DNA from: Planctomycetes bacterium RIFCSPHIGHO2_12_FULL_52_36
Lineage (GTDB): Bacteria; Planctomycetota; Brocadiia; Brocadiales; Bathyanammoxibiaceae
Length of the DNA stretch: 5,048 nucleotides
Reading direction: 5' to 3'
Assembly (NCBI GenBank): GCA_001828545.1
Contig: MHYW01000093.1
Coordinates: 1 to 5,048 of the forward strand
Positions 4,678-5,048 of the stretch are shown here, piece after piece (positions within the stretch are counted from its first letter, which is position 1; the number at the start of each line of letters is the position of its first letter). Both the position numbers and the translations under genes were made by a program. Below the pieces are notes generated by a model, which had not been told where the DNA came from, ran no database searches, and worked only from the letters and a program-made list of their open reading frames with translations.

Positions 4678-4694
4678 CTACGCTCAGGGCGTAG
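4678..4694. repeat. Small hairpin just upstream of the lolD ribosome binding site
   Basis: CTACGC (4678-4683) and GCGTAG (4689-4694) pair over a 5-base loop. In the lysS-lolD mRNA the hairpin ends two bases before the AAGGGG ribosome binding site. The wider stretch (CCTTCGCTACGCTCAGGGCG) resembles an oligonucleotide I remember as dispersed in many environmental genomes, but I cannot count copies here. Confidence 0.55.
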
Positions 4695-4711
4695 GTTTCG
4701 CCCATTAAAAG

Positions 4712-5048
4712 CTAAGCAGTCGTATCCACCTCTGTAACCCTGGTGCCTGGACGGAGGAGGGGGAACAGGATTACCTCCCTGATAGACGTACAATTAGTCA
4801 GTATCATTATGAGCCTGTCTATTCCAATGCCAAGTCCCCCTGCCGGGGGCATCCCGTACTTCATAGCCAGTAGAAAGTCCTCATCTACCTTCCCGGCCGT
4901 CATCTCCGTACCAGCCTGTTCCATGAACCTATCGCGCTGTTCCAGGGGGGCATTGAGTTCGGTGTAAGAATTGGCCAGTTCCATTGAGGCGATGTACAAC
5001 TCAAAACGCTGGGCCAGTTCGGGCCGGCCTTCGCACAGCTTGGTCAGG
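4712..5048 (-). CDS. lysS: Lysine-tRNA ligase (LysS, class II), C-terminal part, cut by window edge
   Basis: Cytoplasmic enzyme that activates lysine with ATP and loads it onto tRNA-Lys. The last 111 codons are visible, of about 490-500 expected. The frame runs open to the window edge, so the gene continues beyond 5048. The fragment carries RFELYIASMELANSYTELN, the conserved region between class II motifs 2 and 3. Further on come PPAGGLGIGIDRLIMILTN, which is motif 3 with its ATP-binding arginine, and SIREVILFPLLRP, the usual C-terminus. These match class II LysRS as in E. coli LysS. The gene ends TEVDTTA, only a few residues past the family core. It lies 48 bases upstream of lolD on the same strand, so the two are probably co-transcribed. 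Confidence 0.95.
   Translation of the reverse strand, partial: LTKLCEGRPELAQRFELYIASMELANSYTELNAPLEQRDRFMEQAGTEMTAGKVDEDFLLAMKYGMPPAGGLGIGIDRLIMILTNCTSIREVILFPLLRPGTRVTEVDTTA

Noticed and set aside
4836..4851. GC-rich palindrome CCCCCTGCCGGGGG in lysS
   Set aside because: It encodes the conserved PPAGGLG stretch before class II motif 3, so the symmetry follows from glycine and proline codons.
1..5048. A previously undescribed multi-gene system
   Set aside because: All eight genes belong to well-known housekeeping families, and only the repeats and their placement are unexplained.

Overview
The window reads as an ordinary chromosomal stretch of a diderm (Gram-negative) bacterium. LolD (lipoprotein release to the outer membrane), signal peptidase II and a three-subunit proton-translocating transhydrogenase support this. 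The lineage is not certain. The short TraR/DksA-type zinc-finger protein with an 'HMADLGTDNYE' segment, the split pntA1/pntA2/pntB and the abundant short palindromic and tandem repeats remind me of Planctomycetota, perhaps an anammox-type (Brocadiales-like) genome. This is an impression from memory, not a database result.

Layout. On the minus strand at the left lie pntB (N-terminal 60 codons only), pntA2 and pntA1, transcribed right to left in that order from pntA1. They encode an NAD(P)+ transhydrogenase whose alpha subunit is split into two proteins. A divergent, gene-free interval of about 430 bases (1673-2099) holds candidate promoters for both sides and a cluster of short repeats. On the plus strand follow a TraR/DksA-like zinc-finger gene and lspA, only 3 bases apart and probably one operon. 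lspA runs tail-to-tail into ilvE (minus), with the two stop codons overlapping by 4 bases. Further right, all on minus, come lolD and the C-terminal 111 codons of lysS, cut by the window edge. The order of transcription there is lysS, lolD, ilvE.

Function. The genes are housekeeping: NADPH/NADH balance coupled to the proton gradient (pnt), probable RNA-polymerase-linked control (DksA-like), lipoprotein maturation (lspA) and lipoprotein export (lolD), branched-chain amino-acid transamination (ilvE) and lysyl-tRNA charging (lysS). LspA and LolD act in the same lipoprotein pathway but sit in different transcription units.

The most notable content is not a gene. It is a family of short repeats sharing a GTAGGGGCA arm, with four copies in the left 2 kb around the pnt genes. 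One perfect 28-bp palindrome forms the last codons of pntA2 and ends just before the pntB start. Another lies in the predicted leader of pntA1, where a too-early start would wrongly translate it. Further short repeats lie at the starts or ends of lolD, ilvE and the DksA-like gene. I found no CRISPR array, RNA gene, complete mobile element or undescribed multi-gene system.
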